A stretch of DNA of 11,598 nt, from NCBI GenBank assembly GCA_964519035.1, contig CAZFKZ010000045.1, positions 1-11,598 of the forward strand, written 5' to 3'. Of the stretch, positions 1 to 8,051 are shown piece by piece. A program made the translations under genes and the position numbers. The stretch comes from CAJJBL01 sp964519035. GTDB lineage: Bacteria > Pseudomonadota > Alphaproteobacteria > Puniceispirillales > Marisalimonadaceae. The notes under the pieces are model-generated. The model was given only the letters and a program-made list of their open reading frames with translations, searched no databases and was not told where the DNA came from. The number at the start of each line of letters is the position of its first letter. The first letter of the stretch is position 1.

Positions 1-938
1 CCCTGATAACTTTCTACAACAATTTCATGTGTCAAAAGATCGTTACGAACTTTATCTGCATCTACATCAGGTAAGTCTGTTTTATTGATTGCTAATACAA
101 TTGGAACTTTAGCAGTTTTAGCATGAGAAATCGCTTCGATAGTCTGAGGTTTCACACTATCGTTTGCAGCTACTACCAATACAACTACATCTGTTAAGTT
201 AGCTCCTCTTGAACGAATATTTGTAAACGCTGCATGACCAGGCGTATCTAAGAATGTTATCGTACTGTCTTTATGCTTAACTTGGTAAGCGCCAATATGT
301 TGAGTTATTCCACCTGATTCTTTTGCTGTTACATTTGTATTTCTTAAGGCATCTAATAGAGAAGTTTTACCATGATCAACATGGCCCATAACCGTTACGA
401 TTGGTGGTCTAGGTTTAATATTTGATTTATCAGTTTTTTGATATCCAGCAATTATTTCATTTAGACTAATAGAGGCTTTTCGATTTGGAGTATGCCCAAA
501 GTCTGCAACTATTAATTCTGCTGTATCACCATCGATGTACTGATTAGCTGTTGCCATTATTCCACTTTTCATTAATGATTTAATAACATCACCTGTTTTC
601 TCTGACATTCTGCTAGCTAACTCTTGAACTGTAATTTTTATGGGAATATCAACATCCCTTATTATTTTTGAGCTACTTGTAAGACTAGGTTTATATTTGG
701 TTTTTTGTTTTTCTCTTGCTCTTTTTACTTTAGATAAGCTTGGAAGTTTTTCATAATCAGGCTCTCCCTCTAGTAGATTATTAACAGCTAGAGACGATAA
801 TTTTTTTTGAAAACCTGAAGCATTAATGGTCAACTTTTTTCTAATAGGTGCTGCAGGAGATTTAGATGTTGGATTATTGGACTTAGGTGCAGGCTTAGAG
901 ACCTTTGTTGTGGTAGATGGTTTGTTATCTTTATTCAT
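1..938 (-). CDS. infB: Translation initiation factor IF-2, N-terminal part (cut by window edge)
   Basis: IF-2 is the GTPase that brings fMet-tRNA to the 30S subunit and promotes subunit joining. Reading back from the ATG at 936-938, the frame stays open to position 1, giving 312 codons. Seen: a Lys/Pro/Ser-rich low-complexity N-terminus (about residues 1-45), an IF2_N-type domain (about 94-150, with TVQELA and DTAELIVADFGH), then the GTPase domain with G1 GHVDHGKT at 185-192, G3 DTPGH at 231-235 and G4 NKTD at 285-288. The G domain starts much earlier than in E. coli IF2 (near residue 390), so the N-terminal extension is short, as in reduced alphaproteobacterial genomes. The gene lies 12 nt after nusA and is presumably cotranscribed with it; no ylxR lies between. 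No Shine-Dalgarno sequence is visible. The remaining domains II-IV are outside the window. Confidence 0.97.
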   Translation of the reverse strand, partial: MNKDNKPSTTTKVSKPAPKSNNPTSKSPAAPIRKKLTINASGFQKKLSSLAVNNLLEGEPDYEKLPSLSKVKRAREKQKTKYKPSLTSSSKIIRDVDIPIKITVQELASRMSEKTGDVIKSLMKSGIMATANQYIDGDTAELIVADFGHTPNRKASISLNEIIAGYQKTDKSNIKPRPPIVTVMGHVDHGKTSLLDALRNTNVTAKESGGITQHIGAYQVKHKDSTITFLDTPGHAAFTNIRSRGANLTDVVVLVVAANDSVKPQTIEAISHAKTAKVPIVLAINKTDLPDVDADKVRNDLLTHEIVVESYQ

Positions 939-950
939 ATAAATTCTATA

Positions 951-2450
951 CTAGTCTAAATAAATTTCTCTTGCATCCATAATAATCTTCTCAGCAACAG
1001 CCTTATCTATTTTTCTGTACAGAATTCCATCCTTGCCAATAAGTTCATCGGTAGAAAGGTCTGCAAGATCCTGTCTTGTCATAATTTTCTCATCAATAAG
1101 GATTTTTAGAATTTTATTATCAAACGCATCAATTGTTTTTAAGTATTCCTCAACAGCTGACTCATCTATTAATTTTTGTAGACTTAATTTTTCATTTTCA
1201 ACGTATTGAGATGCTCTAGAGTGTATTTCAATAGCTAATTCTTCATCAAATCCTTCAATTTTTTCAATATCTGCCACGTTAGCATTATTGATTTTTTCAA
1301 CACTATTATAACCTTCAACAACTAAAAGTTGGGCTATCATATCCTCTAAGTCCAATTTTTCAGCAAAAAGCTCAGTTACCATTTTAAATTCCGCTTGACG
1401 ACGTTCAGTATCTTCTTTTTCGGTAAGAATATCAATTTCTAGACCTGTTAAGATTGAAGCAAGCTTTACGTTTTGACCTCTTCGTCCTATTGCTATGCTC
1501 AACTGATCTTCCGGAAGAACTACTTCAACTTTGTTGGAACCAGGAAACTCATTAACTTTTGCAACTTCTGCTGGAGCAAGAGCGTTCATAACATATCTTG
1601 ATTGGACTTCTGACCAATTCACAATATCAATTTTTTCACCTTGCAGTTCATTAACAATTGCCTGCACTCTAGAGCCTCTCATACCAACACATGCTCCGAC
1701 AGGGTCTATGGATTTGTCATTAGCGCGAACAGTAATTTTTCCTCTACTACCAGGATCTCTTGCAACTGACACAATTTCAATTTGTCCTTCATATATTTCA
1801 GGAACCTCTTGCACAAAAAGTTTTGCCATAAACTGAGGATGAGTTCTTGATAAAGAAATTTGATGACCCTTGACTTCTTCTTTGATGTCAAAAAAATAGG
1901 CTCTTATACGATCTCCATTTTTAAAATTTTCTCTAGGAATAAGTTCATCTTTTCTAAGAAATCCCTCTGCTTTTCCTAAATCTACAATAATATTTCCAAA
2001 TTCAATTCTTTTTACAATACCAGATAATACTTCTCCAACCTTATCTTTGTAATCATTAAATTGTCTTTTCTTTTCAGCTTCACGGACTCTAGTGTAAATA
2101 ACTTGTCTAGCCATATTAGCGGTAACTCTTCCAAAACTTACAGCTGGAAGTTCTATATGAATTTGGCTTCCTATTGATGCTTCAGCATCATGTTTTTTAG
2201 CTTGTTCTAATAGAATTTGATTTGATTGCAGAACTGGATCAATTGTTTCTACAACATCTTTAATATGTGTTAATTTAAAATTACCTGTAAATCTATCGAT
2301 TACAGCTTTAATATTATTTTCTAATCCATACTTAGATTTTGCAATTATTTCAAAAGACTCTTCCATAGCTTGCATAACTATATCTAATTCTATTCCTTTT
2401 TCTTGCGAGACGATGTCTGCAACTTTTAATATTTCATTTTGATTCAACAT
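951..2450 (-). CDS. nusA: Transcription termination/antitermination protein NusA
   Basis: NusA binds RNA polymerase and nascent RNA, and modulates pausing, intrinsic termination and antitermination. The 499-residue product has the normal alphaproteobacterial layout: an RNAP-binding N-terminal domain (about 1-130), an S1 domain (about 135-200), KH1 with the GxxG loop GMRGSR at 256-261, KH2 with IGRRGQN at 321-327, and two C-terminal helical acidic-type repeats (about 366-413 and 443-495). The start is the ATG at 2448-2450, which gives the expected N-terminus; no Shine-Dalgarno sequence precedes it. infB follows after 12 nt. Upstream, rimP, the usual neighbour, is absent: only 47 nt and an intrinsic terminator separate nusA from trmB. 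Since NusA itself stimulates such terminators, feedback on its own expression is possible (inference). Confidence 0.97.
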   Translation of the reverse strand: MLNQNEILKVADIVSQEKGIELDIVMQAMEESFEIIAKSKYGLENNIKAVIDRFTGNFKLTHIKDVVETIDPVLQSNQILLEQAKKHDAEASIGSQIHIELPAVSFGRVTANMARQVIYTRVREAEKKRQFNDYKDKVGEVLSGIVKRIEFGNIIVDLGKAEGFLRKDELIPRENFKNGDRIRAYFFDIKEEVKGHQISLSRTHPQFMAKLFVQEVPEIYEGQIEIVSVARDPGSRGKITVRANDKSIDPVGACVGMRGSRVQAIVNELQGEKIDIVNWSEVQSRYVMNALAPAEVAKVNEFPGSNKVEVVLPEDQLSIAIGRRGQNVKLASILTGLEIDILTEKEDTERRQAEFKMVTELFAEKLDLEDMIAQLLVVEGYNSVEKINNANVADIEKIEGFDEELAIEIHSRASQYVENEKLSLQKLIDESAVEEYLKTIDAFDNKILKILIDEKIMTRQDLADLSTDELIGKDGILYRKIDKAVAEKIIMDAREIYLD

Positions 2451-2466
2451 GTTTTAAATTCTGGTT

Positions 2467-2493
2467 AAAAAAAAAGGCGGGCTAACCCACCTT
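2467..2493 (-). terminator. Intrinsic terminator between trmB and nusA
   Basis: On the minus strand, five bases after the trmB stop codon, the sequence AAGGTGGG, loop TTAG, CCCGCCTT forms an 8-bp stem with one G·U pair and a tetraloop. It is followed by a run of nine T that overlaps the base of the stem. This is a textbook Rho-independent terminator reading in the direction of trmB. Its T-run ends 16 nt before the nusA ATG, so nusA transcription must either read through it or start almost at the start codon. On the plus strand no T-run follows the hairpin. Confidence 0.85.
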
Positions 2494-2497
2494 ATGG

Positions 2498-2791
2498 TTA
2501 ATTACTTTTACGAACGCTAAAATAGAATAATTTACTATTTTTGTCTAAGGCTTTTTTCTCATATTTAGTGCCAATTGCATTGAAAATGCTATATTGCCAC
2601 ATATCTGGTGTCTTTATCTTAGTTTTAAAGCCATATTTAGAAACTAAAATGAGAGCATCAAGAAAATAGTCGCCATGATCAGTGGCAAATTCCAATGACG
2701 ATTCAGGCTTCATTGCTGGTAAAATCTGGTCCAAAAGACTAGCGCTAAAAGTTCTTCTTTTTTTATGTCTCGTTTTAGGCCAAGGGTCTGG
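2498..2791 (-). CDS. trmB: tRNA (guanine-N7-)-methyltransferase, C-terminal part (5' end lost in assembly gap)
   Basis: TrmB makes m7G46 in the variable loop of tRNAs using S-adenosylmethionine. The frame runs out of the N gap at 2791 and gives 97 residues to a TAA at 2498-2500. The fragment opens directly with PDPWPKTRHKKRR, the family hallmark (P-D-P-W-x-K-x-R-H-x-K-R-R), and ends with the usual C-terminal region containing the T-x-Y-E-x-K element (TKYEKKAL). An apparent start at 2734 is a TTG codon inside the gene and is not the true start. Full-length homologues are about 200-240 residues, so roughly 110-140 N-terminal residues, including the SAM-binding region, are missing in the gap. 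The gene is terminated by the hairpin just downstream. Nothing suggests it is broken in the organism. Confidence 0.9.
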   Translation of the reverse strand, partial: PDPWPKTRHKKRRTFSASLLDQILPAMKPESSLEFATDHGDYFLDALILVSKYGFKTKIKTPDMWQYSIFNAIGTKYEKKALDKNSKLFYFSVRKSN

Positions 2792-2891
2792 NNNNNNNNN
2801 NNNNNNNNNNNNNNNNNNNNNNNNNNNNNNNNNNNNNNNNNNNNNNNNNNNNNNNNNNNNNNNNNNNNNNNNNNNNNNNNNNNNNNNNNNN
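2792..2891. other. Assembly gap (100 N) between trmB and lnt
   Basis: Exactly 100 N, the usual placeholder for a gap of unknown size. The flanks show no shared sequence, so this gap hides real DNA. At least the first 110-140 codons of trmB and the last few codons plus stop of lnt are missing, which together exceed 100 nt, so the true gap is larger. In related Alphaproteobacteria a small HTH regulator gene and metK often lie between lnt and trmB; whether they are here cannot be seen. Confidence 0.95.
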
Positions 2892-4352
2892 AATTCCTAA
2901 CATATACATTAATAAGATTAATATAATTGCGATATTTAGAAAAGGTTTACATTCTTGCTTATTAGAAGATTTGAAAATATTAAAGTTCATATGACCTTTT
3001 TTGTTATTATCAATTTTATCTAGAATTTGGCCATCAGTATTTACAACTGCAGAGATACCAGAAGGTGTAGATCTTACTAAAGTCATTTTTTGCTCTACAC
3101 TTCTTAATAAAGAGTTTTTAAAATGTTGACTAGGTCCAATATAATTACCAAACCAAGAATCGTTAGATATTTGTAATATGAAATCTGTTTTACAAATATT
3201 ATTATTAATACCTGAGTAGTCAAAAATTGACTCAAAACAAATCATTGGACTAACAATGAAATTTTTATTTAAGTTCATATGATTATTTTTTTTGCCCTTA
3301 GAAAAGCTAAGACCCATATCTAAAAATTTACTAATTTTATAACCATCGAAAGGCATATATTCACCAAAGAGAACTAATTTTTGCTTATCATAAGACTGCT
3401 CGACATCTCCCTTATTATTAATGTAATACATTCGGTTATACAGCTTGTCATTTGTAAGGGCATTAGCTCCCAGGATAAGATTTTGATTATTTGATAATAA
3501 ATTTCCAATTCTTTTTAAAAGAGCTTTTTTGTTATTAAGATCAAGGTTTAATGCGCCCTCTGGCCAAATTATTAGATCAGAGTTTGGATATTCTCGAAGT
3601 GCTTCTTTTGTTTGTTTTTCATAAATTTCTATCTTTTTTATTGTTGAAAAATTGACTAATGACTCTTTAATATTTGGTTGAATGATGAGTATGGAAATTG
3701 GCTCACCATCTTTATCATAAAATCTATCTTTATTAAAAGGTATGAACTGCAGGCTATACACAACAAATATGAGTAAGGAGCAAGACAAAAGAATAATTTT
3801 TTGCTTATTAAAAAGACCATAAAGAAAAAGAGCTATTAATAAATGATTGATAATACCAAATCCATAAATACCAATAAGTTGTACAATTTTCAAAATATAT
3901 AAATTATTTACCCAAATAATTGATGATGGATTCCAAGGGAAACCACCTAATAAAAATTCTTTAATCATGGCAACTAAAGTTAAGGAAAGGGGTATTAGTA
4001 TTATTCTAATATTTCTTTTAAGAACTATCTTATTAAGCAATCCAATAAACAAAATATTTAACAAAGCTAAAAAACTTGATAGTAAAAAAATCATCAAAAT
4101 TCCTAGCACAATGTACAATGCCCCTCCTGTTTGAAAAGACTGCGATATCCATGAAAGTGAAAAAAAATAATTTAGAAAAAAGAATATAAAAAGTAGTTTT
4201 AAATTAAAACTTTTTTTACCAAGGTATAGGTAGAAAATCATTGTAAAAGAAAGAAAATAAAAAGGCGTAATAGATAAAGGAGGAGTCGATAAGAAATAAA
4301 AAAAAGAAGCTAAAGGTATTAAGATATAGAAATAATTTTTTTTCGATGACAC
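2892..4352 (-). CDS. lnt: Apolipoprotein N-acyltransferase (3' end runs into assembly gap)
   Basis: Lnt is the inner-membrane enzyme that adds the third acyl chain to the N-terminal Cys of lipoproteins, the last step of lipoprotein maturation. The 487 visible residues have a multi-pass hydrophobic N-terminal half (about 7-200) followed by a periplasmic nitrilase-fold domain (about 218-455). The catalytic triad is intact: E265 in WPEGA, K323 in YDKQKLVLFGEY and C372 in MICFES. Also present are the conserved NDSWFG (397-402) and the C-terminal transmembrane helix (about 471-487), after which the sequence enters the gap, so only a few residues and the stop are missing (E. coli Lnt has 512). The start is a GTG at 4350-4352, one base after the corC stop codon, implying translational coupling. 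It is the last visible gene of the rimI–lnt operon. Confidence 0.95.
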
Positions 4353-4353
4353 A

Positions 4354-5181
4354 CTATTTGGCTTTCACACCATGCACGATAACTTCTAAAACTTTTCTTG
4401 TTGAAGCTTTGAAGATAGTAAATGACAACTTTTTATTAATTTTAAACTTCTCATTTTTTTTTGGTATTCTTCCTGCGATATTAAAAATAATACCTCCAAT
4501 TGTTCCAACATCTTCTTTTAGATTTTCAGGAATTTGTATGCCAAATTCTCTTTCAAAGTCATCTACAAGCATGGCGGCATCCATAATAAGTTTTTTATTT
4601 TTCACATGGTATAGAGGATCTTCTTCGCTATCATGCTCATCTTCAATTTCTCCAACGATCTCTTCAACTAAATCTTCAATTGTAACTAATCCAGCAATAG
4701 AGCTATATTCGTCAATCACCATAGCCAAATGCGTGTTTTTCTTTTTCATTTTTTGCAATAAATTAAAGACAGGAGTTGTAGATGGTACAAAAAGCACCTC
4801 CCGCATTAAAGACTGAATTTTAAAGGATTTTAAATTAATTTTTTTGAAAAGATCCTTGATGTGCACCATTCCAAAACAATTATCTAGATCGCCTCTAACC
4901 ACAGGCATTCTAGAATGAGCCTCTTTATTGATAATCTTAATAAGTTTTTCTTTTTTTATATTTTCATCAATGTAAACAATTTCTCCTCTTGGGACCATGA
5001 CGTCATCAGCAACTTTTTTATGAACATTGAGTAAATTATTAAAGATTTTTTTTTCTTCTATCTTCGCTATGCCTGAAGTATCAGATGTAGCCGATATAAG
5101 ATTAATAAGCTCAGATTTAAAAGTATCATCTTTAATTAGATCTTTTAGTAATTTAAGAGTTAAGTTTTTTTTAAGTTTCAT
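4354..5181 (-). CDS. corC: CorC/HlyC-type CBS-domain protein (YbeX family)
   Basis: This is a soluble CBS-pair protein of the CorC/YbeX family, linked in other bacteria to Mg/Co efflux and, through its conserved neighbours, to ribosome/RNA metabolism; its molecular role is still debated. The 275 residues contain CBS1 (about 58-118, with DDVMVPRGEI and SRMPVVRGD), CBS2 (about 122-182, with THLAMVIDEYSSIAGLVTIE followed by DLVEEIVGEIEDE) and a CorC_HlyC transporter-associated domain (about 197-272, with EDVGTIGGIIF). There is no N-terminal DUF21 membrane region, which separates it from the membrane-bound CorB/CNNM type. The ATG at 5179-5181 lies inside the end of ybeY (11-nt overlap), and lnt begins 1 nt after its TAG. 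It is part of the minus-strand phoH–ybeY–corC–lnt cluster. Confidence 0.94.
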   Translation of the reverse strand: MKLKKNLTLKLLKDLIKDDTFKSELINLISATSDTSGIAKIEEKKIFNNLLNVHKKVADDVMVPRGEIVYIDENIKKEKLIKIINKEAHSRMPVVRGDLDNCFGMVHIKDLFKKINLKSFKIQSLMREVLFVPSTTPVFNLLQKMKKKNTHLAMVIDEYSSIAGLVTIEDLVEEIVGEIEDEHDSEEDPLYHVKNKKLIMDAAMLVDDFEREFGIQIPENLKEDVGTIGGIIFNIAGRIPKKNEKFKINKKLSFTIFKASTRKVLEVIVHGVKAK

Positions 5182-5617
5182 GAGTTGCCTTTAAACCTAA
5201 GTTAATCATACAAATGTTTTCTAACATCCTCATAGTTTCTCTATTATTTTTATCATAATGGCTATATTTAAATAAATGAAGCATACCGTGAACCATTAAC
5301 ATAAAAAAACTTTGTGATGAATATTTTCCATTTTTAAGAACGTAACTTTCTGTGATTGCTATATCTCCAGAAAAATCAATATCACCAAAAGAAATTACAT
5401 CTGTAATTTTATTTTTTCCTCTAAAATTTTTATTTAATGATCGAATTTCTTCATCGTTTACAATTTTAACACAGATTTCTGATGAACCCTGAATGTAATG
5501 GAGGGACTGGAAGTATGTTGATAACAGAGTAAGTTGTTTTTTAGAATTTTTAATAAATTCTTTAAATTTTTTATCACCCATAAAAGAAATCTTTAATTTT
5601 TTATTTTTAATAATCAA
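5171..5617 (-). CDS. ybeY: Endoribonuclease YbeY / rRNA maturation factor
   Basis: YbeY is a zinc-dependent endoribonuclease-like factor needed for 16S rRNA 3'-end maturation and 70S quality control. The metal-binding signature H-x3-H-x5-H is intact as HGMLHLFKYSH near the C-terminus; the usual GYDH is here KYSH, but the third histidine remains. Upstream is the family's conserved N-x-x-x-R-G-x-x-x-x-T-D-V-x-S-F block (NKNFRGKNKITDVISF). The length of 148 residues is normal. The best start is a TTG at 5615-5617, 9 nt after the restored phoH stop, because it keeps the first beta strand (KLKISF). The first ATG, at 5579-5581, would remove that strand. There is no good Shine-Dalgarno sequence, which fits coupling to phoH. 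The 3' end overlaps corC by 11 nt. Confidence 0.93.
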   Translation of the reverse strand: MIIKNKKLKISFMGDKKFKEFIKNSKKQLTLLSTYFQSLHYIQGSSEICVKIVNDEEIRSLNKNFRGKNKITDVISFGDIDFSGDIAITESYVLKNGKYSSQSFFMLMVHGMLHLFKYSHYDKNNRETMRMLENICMINLGLKATHET

Positions 5618-5626
5618 AATTGAATT

Positions 5627-6738
5627 TTATTTATCGTAAGCATTAATAATTTTTTCGACCAATCCGTGACGACAAACATCACTACTATTTAAATGAACAA
5701 AACCTATATCTTTGACTTTTTCTAACTTTTCCATTGCATCCATCATTCCACTTTTAGCATTATCTGGAAGATCTTTTTGACTNNNNNNNNNNNNNNNNNN
5801 NNNNNNNNNNNNNNNNNNNNNNNNNNNNNNNNNNNNNNNNNNNNNNNNNNNNNNNNNNNNNNNNNNNNNNNNNNNNNNNNNNTTTCCATTGCATCCATCA
5901 TTCCACTTTTAGCATTATCTGGAAGATCTTTTTGACTCAAGTCGCCGGTAATAACCATTTTGCTGTCTTGACCTAATCTTGTCAAAAACATTTTCATTTG
6001 GGTCGGTAATGTATTTTGCGCCTCATCTAAAATTATAAAGGATTTATTTAAAGTTCTTCCTCGCATGAAAGCTAAAGGAGCTATCTCAATTGCATTGTTT
6101 AATACTCGACGATCTACTTCTTCTCCTGGCATCATCTCGTATAAAGCGTCATATAAAGGCCTAAGGTATGGGTCGATTTTTTCTTTCATGTCTCCAGGTA
6201 AAAAACCTAATCGCTCACCAGCTTCAACAGCTGGCCTTGATAAAATTAATCTATTAATTTTACCTTGAGCAAACAAACTAACACCATAAGCAACTGCTAG
6301 GTAGGTTTTACCAGTTCCGGCAGGACCAATAGCAAAGACAATATCTTTAGATTGAAGTTCTCTTACCAGTTTTTCTTGATTTTTTGTTTTAGGATAAATA
6401 GCTTTGGATTTTGTAGCTATCATATATTTATTATCCTGTTCAATTTGTTCTTTTATATAATCAGGTTTCGCTAAATCGATATTTTGTTCAAGATCTTCTT
6501 GAGAGATATCTTTATTTTTCAGGCGTTTATAGAGTCCTTCTATTATAAAGTATGCTTTTTCAACGGGGTCTCTTTTACCTTTAATGGATAAGAAATTACC
6601 TCGATTATAGAGTTTAACTTGAAATTTGCCTTCAAGCGCCTTTAAATTTTTATCATGCGAACCAAAAAGAGAAACTAAGAATTGATTATCATCAAATTCT
6701 AACTGTTTTTGATGAGTACTAGGTGTAACTGTGCTCAA
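5627..6738 (-). CDS. phoH: PhoH-family ATPase (YbeZ), interrupted only by a spurious assembly gap
   Basis: PhoH/YbeZ is a P-loop ATPase with a predicted RNA-related role, working with its operon partner YbeY. Residues 1-285, before the gap, hold a small KH-like N-terminal region (about 15-70), Walker A GPAGTGKT (138-145), Walker B ILDEAQ (236-241) and the GDLSQKDLP loop (265-273). Past the N run the frame continues with KLEKVKDIGFVHLNSSDVC, then RHGLVEKIINAYDK and TAA at 5627-5629, a typical PhoH C-terminus. The 55 nt on either side of the gap are identical; removing 155 nt (one copy plus 100 N) makes one open frame of 318 residues, the normal length. The apparent end near 5743 is therefore not real. 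The start is TTG at 6736-6738, overlapping the miaB stop as TTGA. No RNA-binding function is proved from sequence alone. Confidence 0.93.
5728..5782. repeat. 55-nt direct repeat, copy 1 (left of gap)
   Basis: This copy is identical over all 55 nt to 5883-5937 and ends exactly at the N run. It encodes part of the PhoH C-terminal region. The position, exact identity and a length that equals a common assembler k-mer indicate duplicated contig ends, not a biological repeat. Confidence 0.95.
5783..5882. other. Assembly gap (100 N) inside phoH, probably artefactual
   Basis: Exactly 100 N flanked by identical 55-nt ends. The contigs actually overlap, so the true gap length is most likely minus 55 nt, with no missing sequence. 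With the N run kept, phoH is out of frame (1112 nt); with the overlap collapsed it is 957 nt, that is 318 codons plus stop. Confidence 0.93.
5883..5937. repeat. 55-nt direct repeat, copy 2 (right of gap)
   Basis: Second copy of the contig-end duplication; it begins at the first base after the N run and matches 5728-5782 without a mismatch. It should be merged with the other copy to give the true phoH sequence. Confidence 0.95.
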
Positions 6739-8051
6739 ACTTCTGCTTTTCCAATAAGGGAGTGAACTGATATGTCAGTAATCTGTACGGGTACAATGTC
6801 GCCAATAATATTAGGATTTCCAGGTATTGCAACACTTTGATTAAATTCAGATTTTCCTTTTACTTGTCCTTTATATTTTCCAGAGCTACTAATAAGAACG
6901 TCTAGCTTTTTTGATAGAAATTTCTTATTGAAATCAATTTGTTGTTGATCGAGAGTAGTTTGCATTATTTTCAATCGATCATCTTGAATTTTTAATGGTA
7001 TCTGCTCTCTATCAGCGGCTGGAGTTCCAGGACGAGGGCTGTATTTAAAAGAATACGAATTCATAAAACCAACATGATGAATTAAATCCATAGTATCTTG
7101 GAAATCTTTGTCATTTTCTCCTGGAAAACCGACAATAAAATCTGATGAAAGAGCTATATTAGATTTGTGTTTTCTTAGTTTATCAATAATTTCAAAATAA
7201 AACTCTCTCGTATGTTTTCTATTCATTAATTTTAATATTTTATTGGAACCAGATTGCACAGGTAAATGAAGACAAGACATTAGTTTGTTATTAGTTCCAT
7301 GGAGCTCAATAAGATCCTCTGTCATATTATTGGGATGACTTGTAGAGTAAGTAATACGTTTAATTTTATCTAACTCAGATATTTTATTAATTAAATAGCT
7401 TAAGCCTCTTTCTTTACCTGAAACATCAGGTCCATGATAAGCATTAACGTTTTGCCCTAAAAGAGTTACTTCGATCACACCTAGCTCTGATAACTTTTTA
7501 ATCTCTTCTATGATATCAGGAATACTCCTAGAATATTCACTACCCCTTGTATAAGGAACAACACAAAATGTGCAAAATTTATCACAACCTTCTTGAATCG
7601 TTACAAAAGATGATTTCGAGTCCGTATGTGATTTGAATCTTTTTAAGGTGTCGAATTTATCTACAGCATCAAATTCTGTCATCGTTTTTAAATTTGAATT
7701 TTTATCAGATAAATAAGTATCTAATAATTGTAATGATTGCGGTCCTAAAACTAAATCTACGTAGGGAGCTCTTTGCTGTATGAGTTCACCCTCAGCTTGA
7801 GCCACACAACCAGCAACAATAATTTTATGATCATTTTTTCCTTTTTTGTGAACACGTCCTAAGTCGGAGTAGGTTTTCTCAGTTGCCTTTTCTCTTATAT
7901 GACAAGTATTTAATACAATGTAATCGGCATCCTGATAATCATTTGTCGATTGCAGTCCATGAGAAACAAAAATATCTTTCATTTTATCAGAGTCATAAAC
8001 ATTCATTTGACAACCAAAGGACTTAATAAAAAAACTTTTTATTTTATTCAT
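6735..8051 (-). CDS. miaB: tRNA-2-methylthio-N6-dimethylallyladenosine synthase (radical SAM)
   Basis: MiaB adds the 2-methylthio group to i6A37 of tRNAs reading UNN codons, using two 4Fe-4S clusters and SAM. The 438 residues show the N-terminal methylthiotransferase domain with its three cluster cysteines C14 (SFGCQMN), C50 (NTCHIREKATEK) and C82 (AGCVAQ). The radical-SAM C-x3-C-x2-C follows at C156/C160/C163 (EGCDKFCTFCVVPYTRG), then a TIM-barrel-type core with HLPVQSGS (262-269) and SDFIVGFPGE (303-312), and a C-terminal TRAM domain (about 377-435). NTCHIREKA and the full length point to MiaB rather than MtaB or RimO. The start is the ATG at 8049-8051, overlapping the rimI end by 8 nt; the stop overlaps the phoH TTG. 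It lies within the minus-strand operon. No defect is seen. Confidence 0.96.
   Translation of the reverse strand: MNKIKSFFIKSFGCQMNVYDSDKMKDIFVSHGLQSTNDYQDADYIVLNTCHIREKATEKTYSDLGRVHKKGKNDHKIIVAGCVAQAEGELIQQRAPYVDLVLGPQSLQLLDTYLSDKNSNLKTMTEFDAVDKFDTLKRFKSHTDSKSSFVTIQEGCDKFCTFCVVPYTRGSEYSRSIPDIIEEIKKLSELGVIEVTLLGQNVNAYHGPDVSGKERGLSYLINKISELDKIKRITYSTSHPNNMTEDLIELHGTNNKLMSCLHLPVQSGSNKILKLMNRKHTREFYFEIIDKLRKHKSNIALSSDFIVGFPGENDKDFQDTMDLIHHVGFMNSYSFKYSPRPGTPAADREQIPLKIQDDRLKIMQTTLDQQQIDFNKKFLSKKLDVLISSSGKYKGQVKGKSEFNQSVAIPGNPNIIGDIVPVQITDISVHSLIGKAEV

Noticed and set aside
1531..1836. Plus-strand open frame of 101 codons
   Set aside because: It lies wholly inside nusA on the opposite strand; the product has no recognisable domain and nusA is certain.
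2682..2900. Plus-strand frame spanning the first N gap
   Set aside because: Half of it is N; the real coding content is trmB and lnt on the minus strand.
4346..4816. Plus-strand open frame of 156 codons
   Set aside because: It is antisense to corC, whose CBS domains are intact; the sequence is Ser/Ile/Phe-rich, as expected for a shadow of AT-rich coding DNA.
5627..5937. phoH as a pseudogene or frameshifted gene with a duplicated internal segment
   Set aside because: The duplicated segment abuts exactly 100 N on both sides, and collapsing it restores a full-length canonical protein, so assembly explains it better than mutation.
6065..6268. Plus-strand open frame of 67 codons
   Set aside because: Antisense to the phoH ATPase core; no domain and no ribosome-binding site.
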